Shown here one piece after another: positions 1 to 11,782 of a stretch of 64,000 nt of DNA (positions within the stretch are counted from its first letter, which is position 1; each line of letters begins with the position of its first letter). Made by a program: the position numbers and the translations under genes. The DNA is taken from assembly GCA_038380435.1 (NCBI GenBank), contig JAWZYU010000017.1, positions 24,799,283-24,863,282 on the forward strand, read 5' to 3'. The DNA comes from Ryuthela nishihirai. Its lineage: Eukaryota > Arthropoda > Arachnida > Araneae > Heptathelidae. The notes under the pieces are model-generated. The model did not search any database and was not told where the DNA came from. It was given only the letters and a program-made list of their open reading frames with translations.

Positions 1-258
1 GGACACCGATGGTCTTGGAAAGGACGCCGTCCGTCGGATGGGACGTTAAGCCGTGGCCCAGTGTGCGGGAGAGTCATACCCTGTGCACGTTAAAGAACAC
101 TCTGAATGGTCTTGACGGGAGATTACCATCTGTCTCCCAACAGCTGTTCCAGTGGGTCCCCTCCCCCAACCTTCTCTGAGCCTTCGGGGTCCTTCTGACC
201 TGGCCATTTGGCCCATGGTGTGCAAAAAAGTACCGCTCGGAGATAAAACAACCAAACC
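1..258 (+). mobile_element. SINE-A, 5' part outside the window
   Basis: From GGACACCGATGG to the AACAACC-type tail. SINE-A is about 388 bp: a tRNA-like head (A box TGGCTCAGTCGGTAG, B box GGTTCGAGTCCC), a core (CCGTCCGTCGGATGGGACGT) and a tail ending AACAACCCAACCCA. Confidence 0.9.
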
Positions 259-261
259 GAA

Positions 262-378
262 TCTCTTAACACCTGTCTATTGGATCCCTTTCCCTCAACA
301 TTTTCTGAGCCTTTGTGTCCTTGTGACCTGACCATTTAGCCTAGTATGTGCGAAAAGTGCCTCTCAGAGGCAAAACAA
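262..378 (+). mobile_element. SINE-A 3' fragment, diverged
   Basis: Only the last third is recognisable (TGTGACCTGACCATTTAGCC, then CAGAGGCAAAACAA). Confidence 0.7.
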
Positions 379-2255
379 TTGCCCCCCCCCCCCCTCTCCT
401 AGTTTTTTTCTGGATCCGGTCCTGCCTCTAATCATCCGCCAATCAACATCAGTCCTGAATGTACGAATAAAATCACTTCGAATCGAAATTTCACCTTTAT
501 TCCCAAGAACGAAAACAACGGAAAAGAAAAAAGAGCACGTCTTCGATTCCAGTCAGTTTTGTTGTTCCCGCAATTGCTTCGGAACAGGATTTGAAAAAAA
601 AAAACGATTCGAAAATCACTCTGAAATTAGCAAGCATCGTCTCTCGTTTCAATGTTTGGCTGAAATTCTGAATTTGATTTTGAGCGCTTCGCTGCATTCG
701 AATGAGGACAAAAGTGAGGAACCGAGTCCTCCTCGGCTCACTCATCGATTGATCCTCACCGAGGAGACAAAGATCATCTGAAGCCTCTTTTCCAAGAATG
801 GAGAGCTGAAGAGAAGAGGTTTCCGTCTTAAAGCAGCATCTCTTTGCTTAATTGGATCATTTCTAACGAAGTGATCGCTGAGCAGCGGATGACAAGAAGA
901 AGAAGATTTCGAGTACTTCCGTTCTCCAGATGGAATTTTTCTGATATATATAAATCCAATAATTTGATGAATATGATTATTCTCCAAGAAATGCATTAAA
1001 CAGACTATTTAAGGAGTTCTTTATGCTAACGGAATAAAAAGTATCTCACTTCACCGGTGCTCTCACACACGATCAGGGCCGGAATTCCGAAATGGGGGGG
1101 GGGCTTCACCCCATTCCCTCTAGATGAGCCCTGGTCGTGTGTGAGTTGGTAAGGCTTGAAGTGATTGGTTTATTGGTTTAGCATCGGTGGCGGAGTTTAG
1201 CAAGAGTGCATTTTGTCTCTCTTTCTCTTTATTTGGTTATTTGTTTATGTTATGCGGATTTCGTTTTAATGAGGAGATTACGGCTTTTAATGATCTAAAG
1301 TTTGGATAATCTCTGATTCAGATTATGTTGGTGGTGACAAGCAAAGAGAAAACTAAACTGATAAAAAATTGTCACGCAGGTGTACTCTAGTTATTTCGAC
1401 CCTTTGAACAATTTTTCAGTTTATCTTGGGTTTACTTTTGAGCGGCATCTCCTCTCAACTTTCTCTGAGGAAACAGTTGGTTGAAATCTCAGACTAAAAT
1501 ATATATAAGTGAGATCTTTAAATGGTTTGAATCCAAATTATCCATAAAACACTTAGAAGTTATGAACATCTAACAAAACATTAAAATCCTCCGGTTTTGG
1601 TTCTCCAGGTTTCACTGTTTTAAAAGAAGAAAACAAACTCATCATCCACTCAAAAGTATAGATTGATTGAAGCACTTGATGTGGCATAAGGACTTTTTGG
1701 GAAACATTTTCCCAATGAGAAAGATAACTCGGATCCAAAATAAGAAAGAGTCGGGAATTATCCCCTACAACAAGAACATGGCTGTTACATCACGTGCAGT
1801 GCTGCCCCCCCCTCCTGCTGCTCCGTGCAAGCGGAGAATGGGATTTGATTGAGTTAGTTTCCGTTTGACAGATGGTTCTCGACCAATCCTTCGTTCTCTT
1901 CCGATATTGAGTTGTCAGTCTTCCCGTTTCTCTCTCGCGCTGCCATTTGTCAACAGCCGAGACACGAGCTTGCGAAGAGATACAGAGAAGCTTCAGGTGC
2001 GAGAGTCAATAAAGGTATTAGCTAGAAACTCTGAGCAATCGACGCAGTAAGGATAACGGACGCACAGATAGCGGCTTCAGCTGTTCAGCGTTTTTAACGT
2101 TTCCAAACTTTATGCCGCCTTAAAACAGAAGTGTCGCAAAAACGGATTACTTCACGTCAAAATGGCGCGTGTTCAGTTAACACACGCTCCTGTTTGCTGC
2201 GATTACTTCCGTTTTTGGTCACCTTTTAAGACATAGAACGGTTCAGTTTGATGTG
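379..2255. other. No gene recognised
   Basis: Moderately CpG-rich blocks at 490-900 and 1790-2040 could be promoter or untranslated sequence (AGCTTCAG|GTGCGAG near 2000 resembles a donor), but no coding frame is convincing. Includes the 84-bp palindrome at 1062. Confidence 0.4.
1062..1145 (+). repeat. 84-bp palindromic element
   Basis: CTCACACACGATCAGGGC pairs with GCCCTGGTCGTGTGTGAG (one mismatch), and inside it AATGGGG pairs with CCCCATT around a G run. No target duplication is clear. Confidence 0.6.
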
Positions 2256-2500
2256 ATGGTAGCCTCCCGTCAAGGCCATCCAGCGTGTTCTTTAAGGTGT
2301 ACAGGGTATGACTCTCTCGCGCACGGGGCCACGGCTTAACGTCCCATCCGACGGACGGCGGCCTTTACCAAGTCCATCTACTGACCGTGGGCAGGCGGGG
2401 AATTTTGCGGAGATAAATCTAAACGCTGACCCAGCTAGAACTCGAACTTGGGAACTACAGATTACGAGCCTGGAGCGCTACCGACTGAGCCACCCCGACT
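2256..2500 (-). mobile_element. SINE-A, 3'-truncated
   Basis: Head and core on the minus strand; the tail is missing. Confidence 0.85.
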
Positions 2501-2507
2501 GGTGAGT

Positions 2508-2686
2508 GTGCAGAAGAACCATACTCTGTGCACTGTAAAGAACCCACTGGATGGCCTTGATATGATGCTTCCATGTCTCTCGGCAGCCATCCAGTGGGTC
2601 TCCATCTCCCAACATTACCGACCCTGTCCATTTAGACCACTGGGTGGAAAAATAAAACTGGCAGTCAGAGATAAAACAGCAACCCA
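2508..2686 (+). mobile_element. SINE-A 3' part, diverged
   Basis: Core and tail with many substitutions (CACTGTAAAGAACCCACTGG), head to head with the previous copy. Confidence 0.65.
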
Positions 2687-2745
2687 GTTTGCTGTGTGAC
2701 AAACCTTGTTGTTGTTGTTAATAGTTTTAAGATGCCTGAAAGTTT

Positions 2746-3126
2746 GGGGGGCGGGGGTGGCTCAGTCGGTAGCGCGCCAGGCTCGTAATCTGTAGTTCCC
2801 AGGTTCGAGTCCCAGCTGAGTCAGCGTTGAGATTGATCTCCTCAAAATTCCCCGCCTTCCCACAGTGAGTAGGGGACACCGATGGGCTCGGGAAGACCGC
2901 CGTCCGTCAGGTGGGACGTTAAGCCGTGGTTCAGTGTGCGGGAGAGCCATACCATGTGCACGTTAAAGAACACACTGGATGGTCTTGACGGGAGATTACC
3001 ATCTGTCTCCCAACAGCTGCTCCAGTGGGTCCTCAACCTTCTCTGAACCTTCGAGGTCCATGTGACCTGGCCATTTAGCCCAAGGTGTGCAAAAAAAGTG
3101 CCGCTCAGAGGTAAAACAACCCAACC
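2746..3126 (+). mobile_element. SINE-A, nearly complete
   Basis: Head with intact A and B boxes through AACAACCCAACCCA. Confidence 0.92.
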
Positions 3127-3813
3127 CAAAAGTGCGAACGTTTAGAAGCGTTAAACTGCTTAAACCTCTTTCTGTGTGGCCGTACCCTTCAGATGCACTT
3201 GTTGCAACGAAATGCGCAGAGCTGCTCTGCAATTTCGGATAGATATTTTTTCCCTTTTCTCGAAGATCCATCCTCAGCTGGATCTCCATTCTTCACCTCC
3301 TGCCTGCATCTGCCGAATCTCAAAAATTGTTAAAATTATGTGGTTGATTCTGCTGGCGGATGTCTTCTCGTGATGAATGACATCACTTCCCCCCCACCTG
3401 CTTCCTCCCCCAAAGTACACTCCGAACCTTCTCGTCTGCCGTTCACGAGAAAGACGTTTGCGGCGACAGAAATTTTCTGCGGAAGATTTCCAGTTTTGCC
3501 ACCTGAGGTGTTGTTTCCTTAAGTGCTTTTTATTTTCTTTCTGGCTTGTGTGCATACGTTCAGATTGTTAGCATCGTTCTAACTGAATTTATGACGAAAT
3601 ATTTCCTCGTGAATTTAAATCTCCTTGTTTATGCAGCAAATAATAATCTGGTTTGCAGCTCTAAGTGTTTTCCGCTGTATATTGCTGCTAACATGATTTA
3701 TCCAGCTGGTTCCAAAGCTCGGAGAAAACAGTAAGCCCAAAAATAGATGCAACGAAGGAAAAAGTTTCGATTTTCGACTCTGGCGTGTTTGGTATGTTGA
3801 AAAAGAAGCAATA

Positions 3814-4072
3814 CACTCGCTCAAAAAATATCCGAACACTATGGTTGATTACAGAATTAAGAAAAAATATCTGGCAACGATTTTTTTTAGAAATGAGTGA
3901 TCTGGCAACCTTCGTGTCGCGTGATTACAGAATTCAGGAAAAATATCTGGAGCGTGTACAGCAACTGTACACGCTCCAGTTACCGTTCACAGCAAACTGG
4001 AACGTGTGCATTTACTGCGCACGCTCCAGTTTGCTGTGAACGGTAACTGCACACGCTCAATATTTCTGTGAG
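3814..4072 (+). mobile_element. Palindromic Tc1-like MITE arm with a nested double hairpin
   Basis: The left arm (CACTCGCTCAAAAAATATCC) runs to about 3948, then a complex palindrome replaces the usual centre. A 13-bp perfect stem lies at 3949-3961/3965-3977 (loop CAA). A 24-bp perfect stem lies at 3977-4000/4026-4049. Confidence 0.7.
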
Positions 4073-4167
4073 TGAGCCCACACTAGATTTAGTAACAAAG
4101 TCGCTAAGTTGGCAACACTGCTGTGCAAAATGTCATTTTTTGTGTTTATCGATATATGTAATTTATG

Positions 4168-4382
4168 AATAATAATAATAAATAAATAATACCCCCTCAA
4201 GCAGCTGCTTGCCACAGAGGTCTGACAGGAGCCTGTCAGTTTATATGCCACAGTAGAAGATCTGAGAGGATGGCAGGACCTCAGCAGAAAAACAACACGA
4301 ACATCCATGCCTTGACCCGGGGCTCGAACCCAGGTCCCGTAGATCAGTAGCCAAGAGCGCTAACCACTCGGCCACGGGACTG
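4168..4382 (-). mobile_element. SINE-B, full
   Basis: A second tRNA-derived family: head GTCCCGTGGCCGAGTGGTTA with B box GGGTTCGAGCC, body TGACAGGCTCCTGTCAGACC, then CAGCTGCTTGAGGGGGTATT and a TTA-rich tail. This copy is on the minus strand. Confidence 0.88.
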
Positions 4383-4497
4383 CAAAATTTAATATGTGTA
4401 TATACAGTATATGTTTTATTTTATTCCCATTGTTATACTATAACTATAGTTTCTTCTATCTATACAAGGGGTACACCAGTTACATACACATTTCAAG

Positions 4498-4862
4498 GGG
4501 CGCCAGGCTCATAATCTGCAGTTCCCAGGTTCGAGTCCCAGTTGGGTCAGCGTTGAGATTTATCTCCGCGAAACTCCCCGCCCTGCCCACGGTAAGTAGG
4601 GGATACCGATGGGCTTGGAAAGACTGCCGTCCGTCGGATGGAATGTTAAGCCGTGACCCTGTGTGCGGGAGAGCCATACCCTGTGCACGTTAAAGAACAC
4701 GCTGGATGGCGTTAAAGTGAGACTTACCATCTGTCTCCCAACAGCTGTTCCAGTGGGTCCCCTCCCCCAACCTTCTCTGAGCCTTCGGGGTCCTTGTGGC
4801 CCCGCCATTTAGCCCATGGTGTGCAAAAAAGTGCCGCTCAGAGGTAAAACAACCCAACCCAA
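4498..4862 (+). mobile_element. SINE-A, head partly missing
   Basis: Begins at GGCGCCAGGCTCATAATCTG, so the A box is lost; the rest is intact. Confidence 0.9.
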
Positions 4863-5086
4863 CATTTCCAGGGAGAACGGAAGGTGCGTGAAACATAAAA
4901 GGTTGAGCAGCACTCTCCCAGAGAGACTCCTCGAATCTCATTCCAGCGAATCCCTTTTCATCAGAAGAATCGGGCCTTTTTCCCGTCTACGAGTTTCTCC
5001 TAAACTGCCATCAGTTGTGTTGCCACCGATAAAAGTTGTTATTCTTTTAAATTAATTTCGAAAACGATAATGACGTAGTCCATTTG

Positions 5087-5332
5087 GCGTCTGCTTGCGT
5101 GTACTTGAGTTTGTTTTGTTGTACGGAAAGACCACGGCACACAGTAACAAAGAAAAAGGTTCAATTCCGTGTCACTTATTTGTGCTATTATTTGTGCTGT
5201 TGAGCCAGTGAGAAAGTGAAAAGGCCAGCCGAGCCAGCGTCTGCTCGGCCGACTCCTCCATTACCGTCGGCCGTTCTTATCTGCCGCGCGTTTTTGTGTT
5301 GACTAAATTGAGTTTATCCCTTGGGAGCACAG
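5087..5332 (+). other. Possible non-coding first exon (plus strand)
   Basis: A GC- and CpG-rich, SINE-free block ends at a good donor GGAGCACAG|GTGAGAGG (5332/5333). No long ORF is present, and base composition differs sharply from the flanks, as expected for a promoter or 5' UTR. The left edge is arbitrary. No downstream coding exon was recognised. Confidence 0.25.
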
Positions 5333-5649
5333 GTGAGAGGGGTCAAGATGTCTCGCGAGACACATTATCCCCTCGTGCGGCTTCTTCCTCGATGCCATCG
5401 CTTGCAGACATTTCTTCCCTGATATTAAAGTGGACTCGAGATTCTTGATTCTTTTCTTTCCTTGCAGCGTTCGCTGATCGGGAAGAGTTTTTTTTTTTAT
5501 TCCTCTGAGAAAAGATGCATTGTGGGTAATGAAGATTGAATTATACCTTCATATAAAGGCATTGATTTTCATCAAAATGAGATTCTAAGGTATGAAACGA
5601 ATCAGTTACCAATACAACTTAAATCCAGTCAGCACATTTAGATTTAGAG

Positions 5650-5788
5650 TTGGTTGGATTGGGTTGTTTTACCTCTGAGCGGCACCTTTTTGCACACCAT
5701 AGGCTAAATGGGCAGGTCACATGGACCAAAAAGGCTCAGAGAAGGTTGTGGTAGGGGACCCACTGGAACAGCTGTTGGGAGACAGATT
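5650..5788 (-). mobile_element. SINE-A 3' fragment
   Basis: Tail region only, ending at GGGAGACAGA. Confidence 0.85.
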
Positions 5789-5818
5789 TTTTTTTTTGGC
5801 TCTATTGGCCTTACTAAC

Positions 5819-6174
5819 TGGGGCGGGGGTGGCTCAGTCGGTCGCGCGCCAGGCTCGTAATTTGCAATTCCCAGGTTCGAGTCCCAGCGTTGAGATTTAT
5901 CTCCGCGAAACTCCCCGTCTTGCACTCGGTCAGTAGGGGATACTGATGGGATTGGATAGGTCGCCGTCCGTCGGATGGGACGGTAAGCAGTGACTCCGTG
6001 TGCACGTTAAAGAACACGCTGGATGGCGTTGAAGGGAGACTACCACCTGTCTCCCAACAGCTATTCCAGTGGGTCTCCCCCCCCAACCTTCTCTGAGCCT
6101 TCGGGGTCCGTGTGGCCTCGCCATTTAGCCCATGGTGTGCAAAAAAGTGCCGCTCTGAAACAACCCAACCCAAT
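5819..6174 (+). mobile_element. SINE-A, internal deletions
   Basis: Starts GGGGCGGGGGTGGCTCAGTC; lacks about 20 bp around the core GTGGCCCCGTGTG. Confidence 0.9.
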
Positions 6175-6409
6175 GTAGCGTATATCTGTTAGCTGGAGAC
6201 ACTAAGAGATTACGCAGTTAACAATTCTGAGATTGGAGAGATTCAGTAATGATATTTATCTGCATTGGAGGTCACAAATGCCCCGCTGTTGAGATTTCCT
6301 TTCTATGGTAAAATTACAATTTAATCATTTGTTATAGCTGAAATGGTTTTTAATATTGAAACGGCAATTATTCTTGAAAATGAACAGTATTAACTAATCT
6401 CAATGGGTT

Positions 6410-6845
6410 GAATTGACCGAATCGGTAACGCTCCGGATTGGATGAAATTTGTCTCCACTCCCCCCTCCCCCCTCCCCCCTCCGTTGCTCTCGTTCAGAAA
6501 GGAGACACCGACGGGCTTGGATAGAGCGCCGTCCGTCGAATGACACGTTAAGCCGTGTGTAGGAGAATCAGACTCTGTGCACGTTAAAGAACACGCTGGA
6601 TGGTCTTGAAGAGAGGCTTCCGGATGTCTCCTAACAGCTGTCCAGTGGGTCCCCTCCCCCCAACCCTCTCTGAGCCCTCGGAGTCTTAATGACCTGGCTA
6701 CCCCCCAACCCTCTCTGAGCCCTCGGAGTCTTAATGACCTGGCTACCCCCCAACCCTCTCTGAGCCCTCGGAGTCTTAATGACCTGGCTACCCCCCAACC
6801 CTCTCTGAGCCCTGGGAGTCTTAATGACCTGGCTACCCCCCACCC
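6410..6845 (+). mobile_element. SINE-A, old copy with internal tandem expansion
   Basis: Diverged head (GACCGAATCGGTAACG) and core; the 45-bp expansion replaces the tail. Confidence 0.75.
6656..6840 (+). repeat. 45-bp tandem expansion inside a SINE-A
   Basis: Four copies of CCCAACCCTCTCTGAGCCCT through GACCTGGCTA repeat every 45 bp (starts at 6661, 6706, 6751, 6796). They derive from the CCCAACCTTCTCTGAGCCTT part of SINE-A. Confidence 0.9.
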
Positions 6846-7828
6846 CCACCCCTCGCCCTCAACTTTAAGAATGCTGCTGACGATAATGGAAAACAAAAAT
6901 TGATATAACGTGCATATTTCAGGTATTTTCCAAGAATTGTTTCTAAAGGCTTATAAAACGGAAGTCAAAATATTATTCACCAATGAAATTTAGTTTCTCG
7001 CCCCCCCCCTTCACCTCAATTGCAACACTTCCCCCCCCCCCTTGTTTTGTTCTAGATCAGAGATTGCACGAAACTATTCTTTAAAAAAAGAGAGAGGGAT
7101 CCTGCTTATTCCAAATTTATCTTTCAAGGGAAAAAAATGTTCCGGATTTTCTTTTTCCAATTTCTGTTTCCTACGGATGACTTTAGTCTGTGATTCAATG
7201 TGGTTTGTTAACTTGGGGGAGGAACCTTTCTTGCTAGCGCCATTTTGGTAGCTTAGTTGGCAAAATAAGTTCCTTAGTGTAATGACTTTTCACATGAGAA
7301 GGAATAAATTACTGGGTCCATGTTATTGAGAACATTATACGGATACCTATTTTGTATTCATAAAAAAAAACTTCACCCTTAAGTTTTATAGTTAGCAGGA
7401 AAAGTTTGCCTGACTCTGACTACAAACTTTTAATACCTTCAAGCAAGAAGGATTTTTTGTAATGCCATACCAAGTATTCTAATAGTCACTGGACTTTGAG
7501 AATGGAAAGATGTTCTGGCGAAATTGAAGAATAAAACTGGACAATTTCTGTTACAATGTCTCGATGGATGTTGAGAGCTGATTTAGGATTGCTGCGTGAG
7601 AATATTGCAAGGCAGGTAAAAAGGGCGTTAATGATTTACACTGACTCTTCTTTCGAAATTCAGTTTCTTTTTCTAAACTCTGTTAGTACTGATGATTCCT
7701 GAGACTCACAATGACATTTATATTGCTTTATGATTTAGCGTTATTAGTTGTAATTGTTATGTTTTACAGTGCACTAGATTATTGGGTGGTAATGTGGTTA
7801 AGGTGATGCCATCCGATGCTCCATTATA

Positions 7829-8279
7829 CAGGGTGAATCTGAAAAAGTGGGCAAAACTTTACGGGGTGGTAGAACGCAGCTATACGAGCAATATTCGTCA
7901 TAGAAAGTATGGGCGGAACGCAAACGGCGAGCCGCTAGGTGGCGTTTGGAAATGGTATAAAAGGGTCGGTCCTTGCACCCAACGGCATTTCTACCGTGGA
8001 TTGCCGAGAGGATGGCTGGTTATACCAATCATTACAGCTGGCGGCAGCTCTTTTGAGCAATTTCTTTGAGCATGTACCTCAATTACATTCCTGTTAATAA
8101 AATGTTTTCTGAAGTATCTCCTCTCCTTCTTGTGTTCATTCCTTAAATGTGACAGTGGAAAACTACCTTTTAACTTCTCACCGCTTGCGTTCCGACCATA
8201 CATTCTATGACGAATATTGCTCGTATAACTGCGTTCTACCACCCCGTAAAGTTTTGCCCACTTTTTCAGATTCACACTG
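7829..8279 (+). mobile_element. TIR element of 451 bp with about 100-bp inverted ends
   Basis: The ends CAGGGTGAATCTG and CAGATTCACACTG start inverted repeats of about 100 bp (roughly 7829-7930 and 8180-8279), flanked by TATA on both sides. The interior has a GGTATAAAAGGG TATA-box-like sequence near 7952 and no convincing ORF. The superfamily is unclear; TA/TATA flanks suggest Tc1/mariner-like. Confidence 0.7.
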
Positions 8280-8337
8280 TATATGGAGATTACTACATCT
8301 AATGGAAAAGCACCCCATGTCACTCTCGTGTGCTGGA

Positions 8338-8722
8338 GGGCGGGGGTGGCTCAGTCGGTAGCGCGCCAAGCTCGTAATCTGTAGTTCCCAGGTTCGAGTC
8401 CCAGCTGGGTCAGCGTTGAGATTTATCTCCGCAAAAATTCCCCGCCCTGCCCACGGTCAGTAGGGGACACCGATGGGCTTGAAAAGGCCGCCGTCCGTCG
8501 GATGGGACATTAAGCCGTGGCCCGTGTGCGGGAGAGCCATACCCTGTGCACGTTAAAGAACATGCTGGATGGCCTTGACGGGAGGCTACCATCTGTCTCC
8601 CAACAGCTGTTCCCGTGGGTCCCCTCCCCCAACCTTCTCTGAGCCTTCGGGGTCCATGTGACCTGGCCATTTAGCCCATGGTGTGAAAAAAAGCGCCGCT
8701 CAGAGGTAAAACAACCCAACCC
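8338..8722 (+). mobile_element. SINE-A, full
   Basis: Complete head, core and tail. Confidence 0.93.
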
Positions 8723-8965
8723 ATTCAATTCAAGAAAATGGAAATTTTTTGAATTTTGAGCTGTGCCAAGGAATTATTGCCAATAGGGATTGGTAGCGAT
8801 AAATTCGGAATATATATTATGTAACTCTGTAATTGAATTGTGCCCCGAGTCGATCGTTTTCAAGGGGAAGTTCCGAGTTTTGTTTTTTTATAATATAAAA
8901 AAAAAGATTATCGCTACCATGAAATCAATTAGTTGGGACTAAAGTCCATGTTCCGAACTCTCGTG

Positions 8966-9247
8966 GGTGTAGGGATGGTTGGGAAAGGGGACCCACTGGA
9001 CAGGTGTTGGGAGAAGGGTGTCGGCCTCCCGTCAAGGCCATCCAGCGTGTTCTTTAACGTACGTGGGGTGTGGCTCTCCCACACACGGGGCCACGGCTTA
9101 ACGTTCCATGGGACGGACGACGGTCATTTCGAGCCCAACAGTGACCCCTATTCACTGTGGGCAGGGTGGGGAGTTGGCAGAGAAAAATCTCTACACTTGC
9201 TCAGTTGGAACCCGAACCTGGCAAGCTGCCAACTGAACCTCCTCTAG
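8966..9247 (-). mobile_element. SINE-A, diverged
   Basis: Core and partial head (GAACCCGAACCTGGCAAGCT) with many changes. Confidence 0.75.
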
Positions 9248-9373
9248 ACTATTGGGTATCTTATACTTGCCTTTACTCAATGTATTGTATTGCAATGAAG
9301 CTGGAAATTGAAAAGAACAAAAGAAAGAAAAAAAAAAAACACGAGGCCAAGCAATGAGCATCCACTTACCAAA

Positions 9374-9519
9374 TTTGCAACTGATCGATCAAATATCGAA
9401 GGAATTAGATGGCGCCGATAACAATAACAATTGGAAGCTCGTGCACTCGCTGACGTCGCCACGCTGTAACAGAAACTTATCTATCGGCGAACGCTCGTTC
9501 CACTCTCGTTCGAGATTTT
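9374..9519 (-). other. Possible non-coding first exon (minus strand), interrupted upstream by a SINE
   Basis: On the minus strand a CpG-rich stretch ends at donor AAATTTG|GTAAGTGG (boundary 9374/9373). Its upstream continuation is at 9907-9965, separated by a SINE-A insertion flanked by the 11-bp duplication CTGTTCCAGAG. A short ORF opens on both strands but neither is recognisable. It could be a 5' UTR exon of an unseen gene to the left. Confidence 0.25.
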
Positions 9520-9530
9520 CTGTTCCAGAG

Positions 9531-9906
9531 CGGGGCGGGGGTAGCGCACCAGGCTCGTAATCTGTAGTTCCCAGGTTCGAGTTCCAACTGGGTCAGCGTT
9601 GAGATTTATCTCCTCAAAATTCCCCGCCTTGCCCAAGGTCAGTAGGGGACACCGATGGGCTTGGAAAGGCCGCCGTCCGTCGGATGGGACGTTAAGCCGT
9701 GGCCCCGTGTGCGGGAGAGCAATACCCTGTGCACGTTAAAGAACACGCTGGATGGCCTTGACGGGAGGCTACCATCTGTCTCCCAACAGCTCTTCCAGTG
9801 GGTCCCCTCCCCAACCTTCTCTGAGCCTTCGGGGTCAATGTGACTTGGCCATTTAGCCCATTGTGTGCAAAAAAGTGCCGCTCAGAGGTAAAACAACCCA
9901 ACCCAA
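9531..9906 (+). mobile_element. SINE-A with 11-bp target duplication
   Basis: Flanked by CTGTTCCAGAG at 9520-9530 and 9907-9917. The A box is deleted (GGGGCGGGGGTAGCGCACC), so the copy could not be promoted as a tRNA gene. Confidence 0.93.
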
Positions 9907-9965
9907 CTGTTCCAGAGCTGGATCTTTGAACGATCACCCGGAGCATGTGCTCACTACGTTCTTCC

Positions 9966-10130
9966 TGGGGCGGGAGTGGCTCAGTCGGTAGTGCACCAGG
10001 CTCGTAATCTGCATTTTCCAGGTTCGAGTCCCATCTGGGTAAACATTGAGATTTATCTCCGAAAAACTTTTGCCTTGCCCTCGTTCAGTAGGGGAAAGAG
10101 ATTGCCTTGGGAAGGCCCCGACCGCCACAT
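9966..10130 (+). mobile_element. SINE-A head fragment
   Basis: tRNA-like head and early core, then abrupt junction with an opposite copy at 10131. Confidence 0.85.
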
Positions 10131-10427
10131 TGGTTGTTTTACCTCTGAGCGGCACTTTTTTACGCACCATGGGCTAAATGGTCAGGTCACAGGGACCCCG
10201 AAGGCTCAGAGAAGGTTGGGGGAGGGGACCCACTGGAACAGTTGTTGAGAGACAGATAATAGCCTCCCATCAAGGCCATCCAGCGTGTTCTTTAACGTGC
10301 ACAGCGTATGGCTCTCCCGCACCAGGGACCACGGTTTAACGTCCCATCCGACGGACGGATTCCTTTCAGAGCACATCGGTGTCTCCTACTGACCGTGGGC
10401 AGGGCGGAAAGTTTTGCAGCAGTCACA
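10131..10427 (-). mobile_element. SINE-A, head missing
   Basis: Tail and core on the minus strand, ending at GCAGGGCGGAAAGTTTTGC. Confidence 0.88.
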
Positions 10428-10441
10428 TAAAACATAAAATC

Positions 10442-10640
10442 ATGTGCGGGAGAGCCATACCCTGTACACGTTAAAGACTACACTGGATGGCCTTGACGGG
10501 AGGCTACCATCGGTCTCCTATCAGCGTCCAGTGGGTCTCCTCCCCGCAACCTTCTTTTAGCCATTGGAGTCCTTGTGACCTGGACATTGAGCCCATTGTG
10601 GGCAAAAAAGTGCCGCTCAGAGGTAAAACAACCCAACCGA
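10442..10640 (+). mobile_element. SINE-A 3' half
   Basis: From TGTGCGGGAGAGCCATACCC to AACAACCCAACC. Confidence 0.88.
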
Positions 10641-11663
10641 ATGGTTCTTCCTCTCCTTTCCTCATCCTCTTCATCTTCCCTTCATCTCTTGATGAATAAG
10701 AATCGTGCAGTCGGATGGATGATTCGAAACGAAACGAAACTGTATCTAAACAAAAAAAATTATCTTTTTTTATGTAAAGCAGAAACAGAGAAAAGACTCG
10801 AGAGCTTCTCCTTCATAACTAAGTTTTAAATTAAATTTCCACTCATACTTTTGCATCTTATTTCAACACCTTTCTTGTTTAATGATGAAAGAAAGAGTTC
10901 ACACATTTCGTTTTGCTCCGAGAGACAAGAAACAATTCTTTCGATCCCAGAGACCCTCTCTGGTCTCCCCCCCCCTCCCTCTACCTCCAAGGACTCATTT
11001 TAAGCCACATCCAATGCACGTACTGTTTTGCATCTGATTACTGATACTCTCCTCTTAATCTTTCTCCCGGTGCTCCTCACTCTCTCAACCCTCTAGGCCG
11101 GAGTTGTGATTTCCTTTTCATTTAGCTTAAGCATTGTTTCTGACTCTTCACTTCTTTGTAAACCAACCTCCCTCTTTTTTTCTTTTTGTTTACAGTCCCT
11201 CCTCCTCCTCCTCACACTCATACTCTTTGCTGTTACCTCTCTTCTTCCAAATTAGGATTTAATGCACCGAGCTACACAGATTTCACTTCCTCTGCTCTAT
11301 AATTAAATCTCCTTCACTGCCTTTCGGGTTTTACAATTTCTTTCTTGTTTTTGCGGTAATTTGCTCTCTCATTTTTTTACCCTTACGAAATATCAGCTTA
11401 ATAATTTACTATTTCACGGAGATTTACTTTCCATTTTGAAACAACAAAATCTTTTCTAGTTTCTAAACTTCGTGTCCCTAATTCTGCCACCAAGTTTCTT
11501 TTCTTTTGTACATTATAAATCTTGGTTTTTTTTTATTTCGTCTTTTTGCTTCGTTCGCCATCTTTGTCGACCTGTTGCTTCTGCTTCGTAAGATATTTGA
11601 AAAGTATCAACTGCGCAGTCTCATAGTCTCCTTATTTTCCTTCCATTCTGTGTCACTAGTTGC
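10641..11663. other. No gene seen; pyrimidine-rich DNA
   Basis: Long C/T-rich stretches (10960-11330) with no coding frame. Confidence 0.5.
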
Positions 11664-11730
11664 AAGGGGCTTGAGAGCTGGTCATTAGCGCGCCAGACTC
11701 GTACTCTGCAGTTCCTAGGTTCGAGTCGTC
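11664..11730 (+). mobile_element. SINE-A head remnant
   Basis: TTAGCGCGCCAGACTCGTAC through the B box; a separate 35-bp minus-strand piece lies at 11899-11935 after the MITE. Confidence 0.7.
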
Positions 11731-11782
11731 TTCAGTGGTGTCGCCTCAGACAGAAATGGAACGAACAGTCGAGAGTGGAGTA

